Shown here: piece after piece, positions 1 through 8,602 of the stretch | Numbering within the stretch: the stretch's first letter is position 1 | Layout of the letters: each line of letters starts with the position of its first letter | Assembly (NCBI GenBank): GCA_009841475.1 | Contig: VXLT01000361.1 | Span: 1-37,395, forward strand | DNA length: 37,395 nucleotides | Reading direction: 5' to 3' | Origin: Gemmatimonadota bacterium | GTDB taxonomy: Bacteria > Gemmatimonadota > Gemmatimonadetes > Longimicrobiales > Gaopeijiaceae | Notes under the pieces: generated by a model | The model's input: the letters and a program-made list of their open reading frames with translations, nothing else | What the model was told of the DNA's origin: nothing | Database searches by the model: none | Made by a program: the position numbers and the translations under genes

Positions 1-59
1 TTTTTACATCACCCGCCCACCCCCCACACCAACACGCGTAACAGCGTCGGCCGCGTCCT

Positions 60-1481
60 ATGTTTAAAAGAGCCCGCGGCGGGGGGGGCGGGGGCGGCGG
101 CGCGGTGGGTGTGGAAACGGCGCGGCCCCGGTCGGACACCCATACCAACAGCGCCGAGTTCATCCTCCTGCGGGCGGCCGATAGCGACGACCCCGCGGCG
201 AGTTTCCAGCAGGCGCTGGACGCCGCGACGAACGGCATCCTCCAGAATCCCAACAATCCGCTCGCCTACCTGCTGGCGGGCCGGGCGCAAATCGGGCTTG
301 GCCCCCACGTGAGCGCCGACTCGATGATCGCCGCCTCACTGGCGGCCGACTCCCTGCTCACGAGGGCAGGGGAAATGTACCAGCCGTACCTGGAGGAGAT
401 CGCTGTCCACCGGGAGAATGCGTGGATCAACCTCTTCAACGCTTCGCTGGCGAGCGGGGATGCCGGAAACCCGGAAGAGAGTATCCGTTTGCTGGAGACC
501 GCCGAGGCCGTCTTCCCGAGGACGCGGCCCGAAGCCCTGCACAATCTGGGTGTCACCTACGGGAACGAGGGGCGCTTCGACGAATCCATCGACGCCTACG
601 GGGCCGTGCTCGAGGTCATCCGCGGCCGCATCGAGGAGGTCGACAGCGCCACCGCCGCCAACTGGCGGATGCGCGAGCAGAACGCGACCTTCAACCGGGC
701 CAATGTCCTCACCCTTGTCGAACGATACGAGGAGGCCGCGACGACCTACGCCGAGTACCTGGAGTCGGCGCCGGGAGACGTGCAGGCACTCTCGGGTCTC
801 GCCGGGGCGCTTGCGAGCGGCGGCCGGGCGGACTCGGCTCAGGCCATCTACAACAGCCTGCTGGATGCAACCGGACTCGGCGTCAGGCAATACCTCGACA
901 TCGGGGTGGGCCTGTACAGGTCGGCCCAGAGCGTCGATACCGCCGTCGTCGATCCCAGGCCGATCTACTCGGAAGCGGCCAGGGCTTTCCGCATGGCCGC
1001 CGACATCTCACCCCGGAACCGCGACGCGGTCTACAACATGGCGCAATCGCTTGCCGAGGCGGAAGACTGGGAGGCGTTGCTCCCGGTCTCCGAACAGCTG
1101 CTCGAACTGGACCCGTACAACCCGCAAACGTATCTGCTGCGGGCACTCGCGCTGAACGGCACCGGCGATCAGGAGGAGGCGATCACGGTGTACACGCAGG
1201 GTGACAGCCTGGACTTCAGGATCGAATACCCCTCGCCAGCGCTGGCACCACGAACAGGAGGCGGAGGCGTCGCATCCGTGGAGCTTACCAACAACTCGCT
1301 GGATCCGGGAACCCCCGTCGAGATGCGGGTGCATTTCAGCGGAGACGACGGCAGGGACCTCGGGTCGGTCGACGTCCGCGTAGAGGCTCCCGACCAGGGG
1401 GTCACGGTGCGCGCCGACGCCGATCTCAGCAGTTCGGAGACCGTCAGCGGGTTCTACGTCGAAGTGCTCAGCCCCCGGTAG
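60..1481 (+). CDS. TPR-repeat protein, 5' end unreliable
   Basis: About 470 residues. From roughly residue 40 to 370 the protein is helical tetratricopeptide repeats, for example the segments around EALHNLGVTYGNEGRFDESI and NPQTYLLRALALNGTGDQEEA. The last ~80 residues (VELTNNSLDPGTPVEMRVHF onward) look like a small beta-sandwich domain. TPR proteins are scaffolds, so no specific partner can be named. The first ~30 residues are a Gly run encoded by G-rich low-complexity DNA, and an in-frame TAA lies at 39-41 just before the apparent ATG. This is best explained by a damaged or chimeric contig end: the true start is probably missing and credible coding begins near base 150. It is followed closely by tRNA-Gly. 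Confidence 0.7.
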   Translation: MFKRARGGGGGGGGAVGVETARPRSDTHTNSAEFILLRAADSDDPAASFQQALDAATNGILQNPNNPLAYLLAGRAQIGLGPHVSADSMIAASLAADSLLTRAGEMYQPYLEEIAVHRENAWINLFNASLASGDAGNPEESIRLLETAEAVFPRTRPEALHNLGVTYGNEGRFDESIDAYGAVLEVIRGRIEEVDSATAANWRMREQNATFNRANVLTLVERYEEAATTYAEYLESAPGDVQALSGLAGALASGGRADSAQAIYNSLLDATGLGVRQYLDIGVGLYRSAQSVDTAVVDPRPIYSEAARAFRMAADISPRNRDAVYNMAQSLAEAEDWEALLPVSEQLLELDPYNPQTYLLRALALNGTGDQEEAITVYTQGDSLDFRIEYPSPALAPRTGGGGVASVELTNNSLDPGTPVEMRVHFSGDDGRDLGSVDVRVEAPDQGVTVRADADLSSSETVSGFYVEVLSPR

Positions 1482-1502
1482 GGACCGGGGAAGGGTACGG
1501 TC

Positions 1503-1575
1503 GCGGGAGTAGCTCAGTTGGCAGAGCATCAGCTTCCCAAGCTGAGGGTCGCGGGTTCGAGTCCCGTCTCCCGCT
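1503..1575 (+). tRNA. tRNA-Gly (anticodon CCC)
   Basis: Complete 73-nt cloverleaf. The acceptor GCGGGAG pairs with CTCCCGC, the D-arm contains AGCTCAGTTGGCAGAGC, the anticodon stem TCAGC/GCTGA encloses loop TTCCCAA with anticodon CCC, and the T-arm has GGTTCGAGTCC. The discriminator base is T and CCA is not encoded. It lies between the TPR gene and the DUF512 gene. The CCC anticodon reads GGG codons. Confidence 0.95.
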
Positions 1576-1650
1576 CTTCTCCGGGCGTCCGCCAGTCCGT
1601 GGCGCGGGGGCCTCGCGGGCGGTGGCCGGCGTTCGGGGGGGCGCCGCATC

Positions 1651-2982
1651 ATGGTGCGAATCGCAGAGGTTGGTGAGGGCTCGATCGCGGAGGCGCTGGA
1701 ACTCCGCATCGGAAGCCGGATCCTGACGGTCAACGGTGCCCGCGTCCGGGATGGCATCGACTTCGCCTTCCTGACCGCCGAGGAGGAACTCGAGCTCGAG
1801 GTCGTGGATCCGGAGGGGGCCGCGTTCGTCTGCGAGATCTCCCGGGACGCTTCCGAGAGCCTCGGTATCGTGCCCGCGCGCGACAAGATCCGCGAATGCG
1901 CCAACGAATGCGTCTTCTGCTTTATTGACGGCAACCCGCCGGGCGCCCGCGATCCACTCTGGCTGCGCGACGACGACTTCCGCCTGTCGTTCACCTACGG
2001 CAGCTACGTCACGCTCACGAACCTGGGGCCGCGCGGACTCCAGCGGCTCGTCGACCAGCGCCTCTCGCCGCTGTACGTCAGCGTTCACGCCACGAATCCG
2101 GAGTTGCGCGTCCGCCTCCTCAAGAACGATCGCGCGGGCCTGATCCTGGACCAGCTGCGCTTCCTCCTGGACGGTGGCCTGGAGGTGCACGCCCAGGCGG
2201 TCCTCTGTCCCGAGTGGAACGACGGGGACGAGCTCGACCGCACGATCCGGGAGCTGTACGCGCTGGGAGACGGGGTCCTCTCGCTCTCCGTGGTCCCGGT
2301 GGGGCTGACGCGCTACAACCTGAACCGGCCGGTGCGCCTGCTGCGCGCGGATGAGGCGGAGACGGCGCTGAGGCAGACGGAGTCGATTCAGGCGCGGGCC
2401 ATGGCCGAGCGGGGAAAGCGCTGGTGCTACGCCGCCGACGAGCTCTTCCTGATTGCCGGACGGGAGGTGCCCGAAGAGGCGTACTACGACGACTGGCCGC
2501 TCCTGGAGAACGGTGTGGGGGCGTTGAGGAGCCTGCTCGACGGGTTCGAGCGCGGGAAGGACCGGGTGGCGCCGGCCGAAGGGGTTGAGCGGGTGCGGTT
2601 GGTGACGGGAACCTCCATGCGTCCCTGGCTCGAGGAGATGGCACCCGCGATCTCGGGGCGGATGGGGTGCCAGGTCGAAATCGTTGCGGTGGAAAATCGG
2701 TACTTCGGGCCGTCGGTGACGATCGCGGGCCTCCTCGCCGGCCTGGACATCCTGGACGTTGTCGGGGCCGGCCGGCCGGGCGACATGGTGCTGCTGCCTG
2801 GGACCGCGCTCAACGACGACGCACTCTTCATCGATGGCGTGACGCTCGCCGAGGTAGCGGACCGGCTCGCGCCCGCGCAGGTCCGGGCAGGACACGGCGT
2901 CGTGGAGACGCTGACGGGCCCCGGTAGTCGGGCCGGACGGATGGCAGCTGCGCCGGTGTCCGCGCGCGAGGCGGCCCGGTGA
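1651..2982 (+). CDS. DUF512 radical-SAM-type protein with N-terminal PDZ-like domain
   Basis: 443 residues. Residues 1-60 form a PDZ-like domain (VGEGSIAEALELRIGSRILTVNG). A cysteine cluster C83-x3-C87-x2-C90 follows, as in radical SAM 4Fe-4S proteins. The rest matches the DUF512 family (FTYGSYVTLTNL, YVSVHATNPELR, SVVPVGLTRYN). The family is conserved in many bacteria, often beside der, and its biochemical role is not established. The stop overlaps the GTG start of der by 4 bp, so translation is probably coupled. Domain assignment is confident; the reaction is unknown. Confidence 0.9.
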   Translation: MVRIAEVGEGSIAEALELRIGSRILTVNGARVRDGIDFAFLTAEEELELEVVDPEGAAFVCEISRDASESLGIVPARDKIRECANECVFCFIDGNPPGARDPLWLRDDDFRLSFTYGSYVTLTNLGPRGLQRLVDQRLSPLYVSVHATNPELRVRLLKNDRAGLILDQLRFLLDGGLEVHAQAVLCPEWNDGDELDRTIRELYALGDGVLSLSVVPVGLTRYNLNRPVRLLRADEAETALRQTESIQARAMAERGKRWCYAADELFLIAGREVPEEAYYDDWPLLENGVGALRSLLDGFERGKDRVAPAEGVERVRLVTGTSMRPWLEEMAPAISGRMGCQVEIVAVENRYFGPSVTIAGLLAGLDILDVVGAGRPGDMVLLPGTALNDDALFIDGVTLAEVADRLAPAQVRAGHGVVETLTGPGSRAGRMAAAPVSAREAAR

Positions 2983-4292
2983 GCCTTCCCGTCGTCGCCG
3001 TGGTCGGGCGGCCGAACGTGGGCAAGTCGACCTTCTTCAACCGGGCGATCGGACGGCGCGTGGCGATCGTGGACGATGAGCCGGGGGTCACGAGGGACCG
3101 CAATTTCGGGCGGGCCGAGTGGACCGGACGCCACTTCTACGTGGTCGACACGGGTGGGGTGGTGGAGGGATCGAACCGCACGATCGACCGCCTGATCCGG
3201 AAGCAGGCCATGACCGCGGTCGAGGAGGCGGATGCGGTGCTCCTCATGGTCGATTCGAAGGCCGGCGTTCACCCGCTCGACCAGAAGCTTGCGGAGGTGC
3301 TCCGCAAGGTATCGAAGCCGGTACTGCTCACCGTCAACAAGGTCGACAATCTGCCGCTCGAGCGATCCCACCTCGACTTCTGGGAGCTCGGCATGGGGGA
3401 GCCCTACCCGGTCAGCTCGATGTCGGGCAGGGGGTTCGGCGACCTCTTCGACGCCATGCTGCCGCTGCTCCCCGAGGAAACCGGGGAGCCGATTCCGGGA
3501 GAGGTGCGGGTCGCGGTGATCGGAAAGCCGAATGCGGGGAAGTCGTCGCTGGTCAACCGGCTCTTCGGGCAGGAGCGGGTGATGGTGTCGGAAGTTCCGG
3601 GGACGACCCGCGACCCCGTAGACCTCACGATGACGTACCACGGCAGACAACTCACCTTCGTGGACACGGCGGGACTGCGGCGCCACGCCCGCATCCGGGA
3701 CTCGGTGGAGTACTACAGCACGCTGCGCACGGCACGGGTCGTGCGCGACGCCGCGGTCTGCCTCGTGGTCATCGACGCGGCCGAGGGGCTGCATGTGCAG
3801 GACATCAAGGTGGCGGAGACGGCCTGGGAGGCCGGGTGCGGGGTGATCGCCGTGTGCAACAAGTGGGATCTGGTCGCGAAGGACACCTGGACCGCCCCCG
3901 ACTTCCAGCGCGACGCTGGAAGCCGCGCACCCTTCCTGCGCCACGTTCCCTTCCTCTTCGTGTCGGCGCTGACAGGACTGAGGGTGCGCAAGACGCTGGA
4001 GCTCGTCCTCGCGGTCGCCGAACGGAGGCGGCGGCGGGTCCCCACCCACGAGGTCAACCAGCTGGTGGAGGAGCTCGTGAGGCGCCAGCCCCCGCCACAC
4101 GCGCGGGGCCGGGCAGTCCGGATCAAGTACGCCACGCAGGCCGAGACGGAGCCTCCCACCTTCATCCTCTTCTCCAACCTCCCTGACGAGATCCCCGTCC
4201 ACTACCGCCGCTTCCTCGTCAACGGGATGCGCGACCGCTGGGACTTCCCGGGCGTGCCTCTACGGCTCAGGTTGCGCAAGAGCAAGCGGTGA
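2979..4292 (+). CDS. der: ribosome-assembly GTPase Der (EngA)
   Basis: 437 residues, normal family length, with two tandem GTPase domains and a C-terminal KH-like domain. The first P-loop is G10-RPNVGK-S17 with DTGG at 57-60 and NKVD at 120-123. The second P-loop is G182-KPNAGK-S189, followed by DTAG and NKWD. Der is an essential GTPase that works in 50S subunit maturation. The GTG start sits inside the DUF512 stop (GTGA), and plsY begins a few bases after its stop, so the three probably share a transcript. Confidence 0.98.
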   Translation: MSLPVVAVVGRPNVGKSTFFNRAIGRRVAIVDDEPGVTRDRNFGRAEWTGRHFYVVDTGGVVEGSNRTIDRLIRKQAMTAVEEADAVLLMVDSKAGVHPLDQKLAEVLRKVSKPVLLTVNKVDNLPLERSHLDFWELGMGEPYPVSSMSGRGFGDLFDAMLPLLPEETGEPIPGEVRVAVIGKPNAGKSSLVNRLFGQERVMVSEVPGTTRDPVDLTMTYHGRQLTFVDTAGLRRHARIRDSVEYYSTLRTARVVRDAAVCLVVIDAAEGLHVQDIKVAETAWEAGCGVIAVCNKWDLVAKDTWTAPDFQRDAGSRAPFLRHVPFLFVSALTGLRVRKTLELVLAVAERRRRRVPTHEVNQLVEELVRRQPPPHARGRAVRIKYATQAETEPPTFILFSNLPDEIPVHYRRFLVNGMRDRWDFPGVPLRLRLRKSKR

Positions 4293-4298
4293 GCATAC

Positions 4299-4922
4299 TT
4301 GAACGCCATGATCTCTGCTCCCCTGCTTGTCGTCGCGGCCTATGTGGCGGGTGCCATACCCACGGCCTTCTGGACCGGCAAGCTTCACGGCAAGGACCTG
4401 CGAACGCTGGGCAGCTGCAACCTGGGCGCCACCAACGTGCAGCGCGTTCTCGGCTGGGGCGCGGCCATCCCGGTCGGCCTCTTCGACATCTTCAAGGGGT
4501 TCGCGCCGGTATGGTGGTTCCCGCACCTGGACGACCGGACCGCACCGTGGTGGACGGTCGCGTACGGCGGGGCGGCGATCGTGGGGCACGTCTTCTCCTT
4601 CTGGGTGCGCTTTCGCGGCGGAAAGGGCGTGGCCACGAGCGCGGGGGTCCTGATCGCGATCGCACCGGTGGCGGCCGCCGTGGGGCTTGGAATCTGGCTT
4701 CTCACCCTTCTGCTCTCGCGAATGGTGTCGGTCGCCTCGATGGCGGCGGCGGTGGCGGTGCCCGTGGCGGGGTTCTTCCTGGCCCCCGGGCCGCCGGTGA
4801 TGATCTTCCTGGTGCTGATGGCCGTCTTCGTGGTGTGGGCACACCGCTCGAACATCAGGCGGCTGCTCGCGGGAGAAGAGCCGCGCATCGATCGGCGCGG
4901 GGAAGGCGGCGGGGGAGGGTGA
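4299..4922 (+). CDS. plsY: glycerol-3-phosphate acyltransferase PlsY
   Basis: 207 residues, a multi-pass inner-membrane enzyme that transfers the acyl group of acyl-phosphate to glycerol-3-phosphate to give lysophosphatidic acid. Two family signatures are clear: LGSCNLGATN at 38-47 and FRGGKGVATS at 105-114. The first is usually G-S-G-N, so the Cys at residue 40 is slightly unusual. The TTG start at 4299 is favoured by a GGTGAG ribosome-binding sequence about 5 nt upstream; an in-frame ATG at 4308 is the alternative. The next gene, gpsA, makes the glycerol-3-phosphate substrate. Confidence 0.95.
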   Translation: MNAMISAPLLVVAAYVAGAIPTAFWTGKLHGKDLRTLGSCNLGATNVQRVLGWGAAIPVGLFDIFKGFAPVWWFPHLDDRTAPWWTVAYGGAAIVGHVFSFWVRFRGGKGVATSAGVLIAIAPVAAAVGLGIWLLTLLLSRMVSVASMAAAVAVPVAGFFLAPGPPVMIFLVLMAVFVVWAHRSNIRRLLAGEEPRIDRRGEGGGGG

Positions 4923-4959
4923 CCGCCGGGGCGAGGGTGCCACCGGACGAGCTTCGGGT

Positions 4960-6066
4960 GTGCGCGTGACTGCCGGGAGCGAGGACGCCACCCCTGGCAA
5001 GCCGCGGCGGCGCAACTCGCGGGCGGCGGCGAGGGTCGCGGTGATCGGAGCGGGGGCCTGGGGGACGACGCTCGCCAACCTGCTGGCGAATTCGGGTGCC
5101 TGGGTGCGGCTGTGGGCGCGAGAGCCCGATGTGGCACGGTCCTTTAGTGAATACGGGCAGAACGCGCTTTTCCTTCAAGGGGTGTCACTCAATCGGGAAC
5201 GACTCTCGGTCTCAAACTCGCTGACCGAGTCGCTGGAGGCTGCGGAGATCGTGGTCTGGGTCTGTCCGGTGCAGCACTCCGCCGGGCTCCTGGCCGCCGC
5301 CGCCCCCTGTATCCCCGGCGATGCGGTCGTCGTGAGCGCGTCCAAGGGGATCGAGATCGCGACGCTCCGCCGGATGGACGAGATGTTTGCCGACGCCCTG
5401 CCACCCGCGGAAACCGGCCCGTTCTGTGTCCTCTCCGGTCCCAGCTTCGCCCGGGAGGTCTGCGACGGCGTTCCCACCGCAGTCGCAGTGGCGAGCCGCG
5501 ACAGGGACGCCTGCATGTGGGTCCAGTCACTCTTTCAGACGGATCGCTTCCGGGTCTACACCACCCCGGATGTGATCGGCGTGGAGCTCGGGGGCGCGCT
5601 CAAGAACGTGATCGCGCTCGCGGCCGGGGTGGCGGCGGGTCTGGAACTGGGGCACAACGCCGTGGCCGCGCTCATGACACGGGGGTTGGCCGAGATCAGC
5701 CGGCTGGGCGTGACGATGGGCGCCCATCCGGCCACCTTCGCGGGGCTCGCCGGGATGGGCGACCTGGTGCTCACCTGCACGGGGGGGTTGAGCCGCAACC
5801 GGACGGTTGGCCAGCGCCTCGGGCGCGGTGAGTCGATGGAGGAGATCACCGGGAGCACGCGCACCGTCGCGGAAGGGGTGGCGACGGTGGTGGCGGTGCA
5901 CGAACTTGCCGGGAGGCTCGGAGTCGAGATGCCGGTGTCCGAAGAGGTCTATCGCATAGTGGCGCAGGGGGCGGACCCTCTGGAAGCACTGCACCGCCTG
6001 ATGACCAGGGAGCCGAAACCCGAACACCCGCATGCGTCTGAAAGAACGGGGGCGAGCAGGTCGTGA
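4960..6066 (+). CDS. gpsA: NAD(P)H-dependent glycerol-3-phosphate dehydrogenase
   Basis: 368 residues from a GTG start. The enzyme reduces dihydroxyacetone phosphate to sn-glycerol-3-phosphate for phospholipid synthesis. The dinucleotide-binding motif GAGAWG lies at 30-35. The family blocks SASKGIE, LSGPSFAREV, GGALKNVIALAAG and GLAGMGDLVLTC follow in order. About 23 residues precede the point where most homologues begin, so translation may start a little further in. It sits directly behind plsY, so two consecutive steps of phospholipid assembly are paired. Confidence 0.96.
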   Translation: MRVTAGSEDATPGKPRRRNSRAAARVAVIGAGAWGTTLANLLANSGAWVRLWAREPDVARSFSEYGQNALFLQGVSLNRERLSVSNSLTESLEAAEIVVWVCPVQHSAGLLAAAAPCIPGDAVVVSASKGIEIATLRRMDEMFADALPPAETGPFCVLSGPSFAREVCDGVPTAVAVASRDRDACMWVQSLFQTDRFRVYTTPDVIGVELGGALKNVIALAAGVAAGLELGHNAVAALMTRGLAEISRLGVTMGAHPATFAGLAGMGDLVLTCTGGLSRNRTVGQRLGRGESMEEITGSTRTVAEGVATVVAVHELAGRLGVEMPVSEEVYRIVAQGADPLEALHRLMTREPKPEHPHASERTGASRS

Positions 6067-6118
6067 GAGCCGTCGTTGCACATGCACCGCAAGCACACCA
6101 CGCGAGGAGTTGATACCT

Positions 6119-6481
6119 GTGGACCCGATCGCCCGCAAGACCTACTACTCGATCGGAGAGGTAAGCACGCTGACGGGGCTCAAGCCACATGTGCTCCGGT
6201 ATTGGGAGACCCAGTTCAGTGTCCTGTCGCCCAGCAAGAACCGCGGGGGAACGCGGGTGTACCGGATGCGGGAGATCGAGACGATCCTGCTGGTGAAGCA
6301 TCTGCTCTACGAGAAGTGCTTTACGATCGAGGGGGCCCGGAAGGAACTGGACAAGATGCGGGCGGGCGGCGAGATCACGGAAGTCCGCAAGCTGAACGCG
6401 GAACCGCAGGTGATGGCCCTGATCAGGGAAGGGCTGGATTCGCTCCGCGACACGCTGACGCTGCCGGAAGAAGAGGGTTAG
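6119..6481 (+). CDS. MerR-family transcriptional regulator
   Basis: 120 residues from the GTG at 6119, chosen because GAGGAG lies 9 nt upstream; a longer frame reaches back into gpsA but its extra N-terminus looks non-coding. Residues 8-75 form a MerR winged helix (YYSIGEVSTLTGLKPHVLRY, then NRGGTRVYRMREIETILLVK). The C-terminal ~45 residues look like a short helical dimerisation segment. No cysteine pattern typical of metal- or redox-sensing MerR proteins is seen, so the signal is unknown. It is followed by surE after 14 nt. Confidence 0.88.
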   Translation: MDPIARKTYYSIGEVSTLTGLKPHVLRYWETQFSVLSPSKNRGGTRVYRMREIETILLVKHLLYEKCFTIEGARKELDKMRAGGEITEVRKLNAEPQVMALIREGLDSLRDTLTLPEEEG

Positions 6482-6495
6482 GCCCGGGCCGCGCC

Positions 6496-7242
6496 GTGCG
6501 CATCCTCTGCACCAACGACGACGGTTACCTGTCGCCGGGGATCCGGGTGCTGGCCGAGGCCGCGCACGAGATCGGCTCGGTGGACATCATCGCGCCGGAC
6601 CGCGAGCAGAGCGCGTCCAGCAATGCGCTTACCCTCCACAGCCCGCTGCGGGTGCGCAAGACCCACGACGGCACGACGATCGTCGACGGCACGCCCACCG
6701 ACTGCGTGATCCTTGCGGTGAGCGAGCTCCTGGACACCCCCGCCGACCTGTGTGTCTCGGGCATCAACAACGGCCCCAACATGGGCGAGGACGTCCTCTA
6801 TTCGGGAACGGTGGCGGCGGCGATGGAGGCGACGCTCCTCGGAATCCCCGCGGTCGCCTTCTCCTACATCGGCAGGGAGGTGGCGGAGCTGGAGGGATGG
6901 CAACCCGTGGTGAGCAGTCTCCTGAAGCAGTTCCTCGCGAGGGGGATCCCTCCCCACGAACTGCTGAACGTGAATTTTCCGCCGCTCCCGCCCGCGGAGG
7001 TGCGCGGCGTGCGCGTGACGAACCTGGGGCGGCGGCGGTACAGCGAATCCATCACCCGGGCGCCCGACCCCTCAGGGCGGGAGTACTACTGGATCGGCGG
7101 CGGCGTCACGCATTGGGACGGGGGACCCGACTCCGACTTCCGCGCCGTTCGCGACGGGTACGTTTCGGTCACCCCCCTGCACCTCGACCTGACCAGCTAC
7201 CGCCGGCTGGACGAATTGCGCGAATGGGAAATCCACCTCTGA
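6496..7242 (+). CDS. surE: 5'/3'-nucleotidase SurE
   Basis: 248 residues. SurE dephosphorylates nucleoside monophosphates in the cytoplasm, using a divalent metal. The start was set at the GTG at 6496 because it gives the canonical N-terminus MRILCTNDDG, where D8 and D9 are metal ligands. Further signatures are APDREQSASSNALTL, VDGTPTDCV and SGINNGPNMGEDVLYSGTVA. An open frame extends further upstream but is a shadow of the MerR gene. Confidence 0.95.
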   Translation: MRILCTNDDGYLSPGIRVLAEAAHEIGSVDIIAPDREQSASSNALTLHSPLRVRKTHDGTTIVDGTPTDCVILAVSELLDTPADLCVSGINNGPNMGEDVLYSGTVAAAMEATLLGIPAVAFSYIGREVAELEGWQPVVSSLLKQFLARGIPPHELLNVNFPPLPPAEVRGVRVTNLGRRRYSESITRAPDPSGREYYWIGGGVTHWDGGPDSDFRAVRDGYVSVTPLHLDLTSYRRLDELREWEIHL

Positions 7243-7333
7243 GCGGTTTGGGGCGCCGGGGCGCGCCCGATTCCAGCCGCCGGTGGTCCGGTTGCGGCCC
7301 GGGCGGCAGCACGGCGAGAGGCGCACCGATCCC

Positions 7334-8602
7334 ATGAGGCGCTGGCTGGGGAACACGCTGCGCGGGGTGTGCATGGGTGCGGCCGACGTCGTCCCGGGCG
7401 TGTCGGGCGGGACGATCGCGCTGATCCTGGGGATCTACCCGCGGCTCATCGATGCGGTGGGGGGGCTGGGGACGGGGCTTCTGCGCCGGGTGTGGTCCCG
7501 TTCGTTCTGGCACCTTCTCGGCGCGGGCGCGAAGGATCCGAGGCGGCTTCCGGGCGATGGCGCCGGCCAGGACGCGGGCCGTGTGCTCTTCCTTGCCTTC
7601 CTGGCGGCGGGGATCGTGCCCGCGATCGCGGCCGGCGCCCGCATCCTTCCACCGCTGCTGAGCCTGTATCCGGCGCAGATGCGGGGCCTCTTCCTGGGGC
7701 TGGTGCTGGCGTCGGTCACCGTTCCGCTGCGGGCGATGCGCAGCGGGGGGCCCTCGCGCTGGCTGCTCGGCATCGCTGCGGCGGTGGCCACGGCCTGGTT
7801 TGTCGGCCTGCCGCAGCCCACCTCCGAACGCGCCACCGGCCGCGTGCTGCTGGAATTCGCGGAACCCGCCGCGGCCGAGGTGCGACTGACGCCGCAGAAC
7901 CTGACCCTCCTGGCGCCCGGGGACGGGTCGCGCCCGGAGTTGGCGTTCAAGCCGGTCGGAGCGGCCGCGGCGCCCGCCGGTAGTACAGGCATTGAAGTCG
8001 ATGTCATTGCAGGCATGGTCGGCGCCGCGGGGAACGTGCCGCCGGGATCGATCCGGGTGGTGGAGGGGCCGGTCGGCGAACTGAGTGTCTCCCAACCGGA
8101 GGCCCTGAGCGGTGGACGGGATCCCTCTCTGGCATACCTGCTGCTAGGGGGCGTGCTCGCCATTTCGGCCATGGCCCTGCCCGGGATCTCGGGGTCCTTC
8201 GTGCTGCTGCTGCTGGGGCTCTACCACTACGTCCTCTACACCCTGTCGCTCGCGATCTACCACCAGGACGGGGGCGCCATCCTTACGGCGGGTGCGCTGG
8301 CGGCGGCCATGGCTGCCGGGCTGCTGAGCGTCGCGCGAGTGCTGAAGGGGATGTTCGCCAGGTGGCACGACCCGACCCTCGCCGTGCTGGTGGGGCTCAT
8401 GCTGGGGTCCCTGCGAAAGCTCTGGCCCTTTACCCGCTACACGGAAGAGGGCAGGGAAGTGGCGGTGCTGCCGCCCCTCGGCGATCCGGAGGTGGTGGCG
8501 GTGACGCTGCTGTTCGTGGCGGGCGTGGGTGCGGTGCTGGTGCTTGGCGCGGCCGGTCGCAGGCGTTCCCGCCAGGACTCGAACCTGGGGGCGCGCGGCT
8601 AG
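7334..8602 (+). CDS. DUF368 / PopT-type undecaprenyl-phosphate transporter, with long inserted loop
   Basis: 422 residues, a polytopic membrane protein. The duplicated family signatures are PGVSGGTIAL at 21-30 and LPGISGSFVL at 282-291. DUF368 proteins are known undecaprenyl-phosphate translocases that return the lipid carrier to the cytoplasmic face. Family members are usually near 300 residues. Here about 100 hydrophilic, non-helical residues (160-263) separate the two halves and could form an extracytoplasmic domain. The ATG at 7334 gives a natural N-terminus; an upstream extension looks non-coding. The last codons read through a tRNA T-arm-like sequence, and the stop shares CTAG with the convergent gene. 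Confidence 0.88.
   Translation: MRRWLGNTLRGVCMGAADVVPGVSGGTIALILGIYPRLIDAVGGLGTGLLRRVWSRSFWHLLGAGAKDPRRLPGDGAGQDAGRVLFLAFLAAGIVPAIAAGARILPPLLSLYPAQMRGLFLGLVLASVTVPLRAMRSGGPSRWLLGIAAAVATAWFVGLPQPTSERATGRVLLEFAEPAAAEVRLTPQNLTLLAPGDGSRPELAFKPVGAAAAPAGSTGIEVDVIAGMVGAAGNVPPGSIRVVEGPVGELSVSQPEALSGGRDPSLAYLLLGGVLAISAMALPGISGSFVLLLLGLYHYVLYTLSLAIYHQDGGAILTAGALAAAMAAGLLSVARVLKGMFARWHDPTLAVLVGLMLGSLRKLWPFTRYTEEGREVAVLPPLGDPEVVAVTLLFVAGVGAVLVLGAAGRRRSRQDSNLGARG
8568..8590 (-). other. tRNA T-arm/acceptor-like fragment at the 3' end of the DUF368 gene
   Basis: Bases 8568-8590 are identical to 17289-17311, the T-arm and acceptor part of the tRNA-Arg(CCT) gene. Read on the - strand they give stem CCAGG, loop TTCGAGT, stem CCTGG. 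No D-arm or anticodon arm is present, so it is not a tRNA gene. It encodes R-Q-D-S-N-L-G in the tail of the DUF368 protein. On the other strand it lies about 10 nt downstream of the cupredoxin stop, where it would form a hairpin in the mRNA. Confidence 0.6.

Noticed and set aside
1468-2895. Long - strand frame ending in the peptide R-R-D-S-N-P-R-P-S-A-W
   Set aside because: Antisense shadow of the DUF512 gene that runs through tRNA-Gly; this peptide is the classic artefact of translating a tRNA in reverse.
2484-4202. 572-codon - strand open frame
   Set aside because: Shadow of DUF512 and der, a by-product of high GC third positions, with no recognisable domain.
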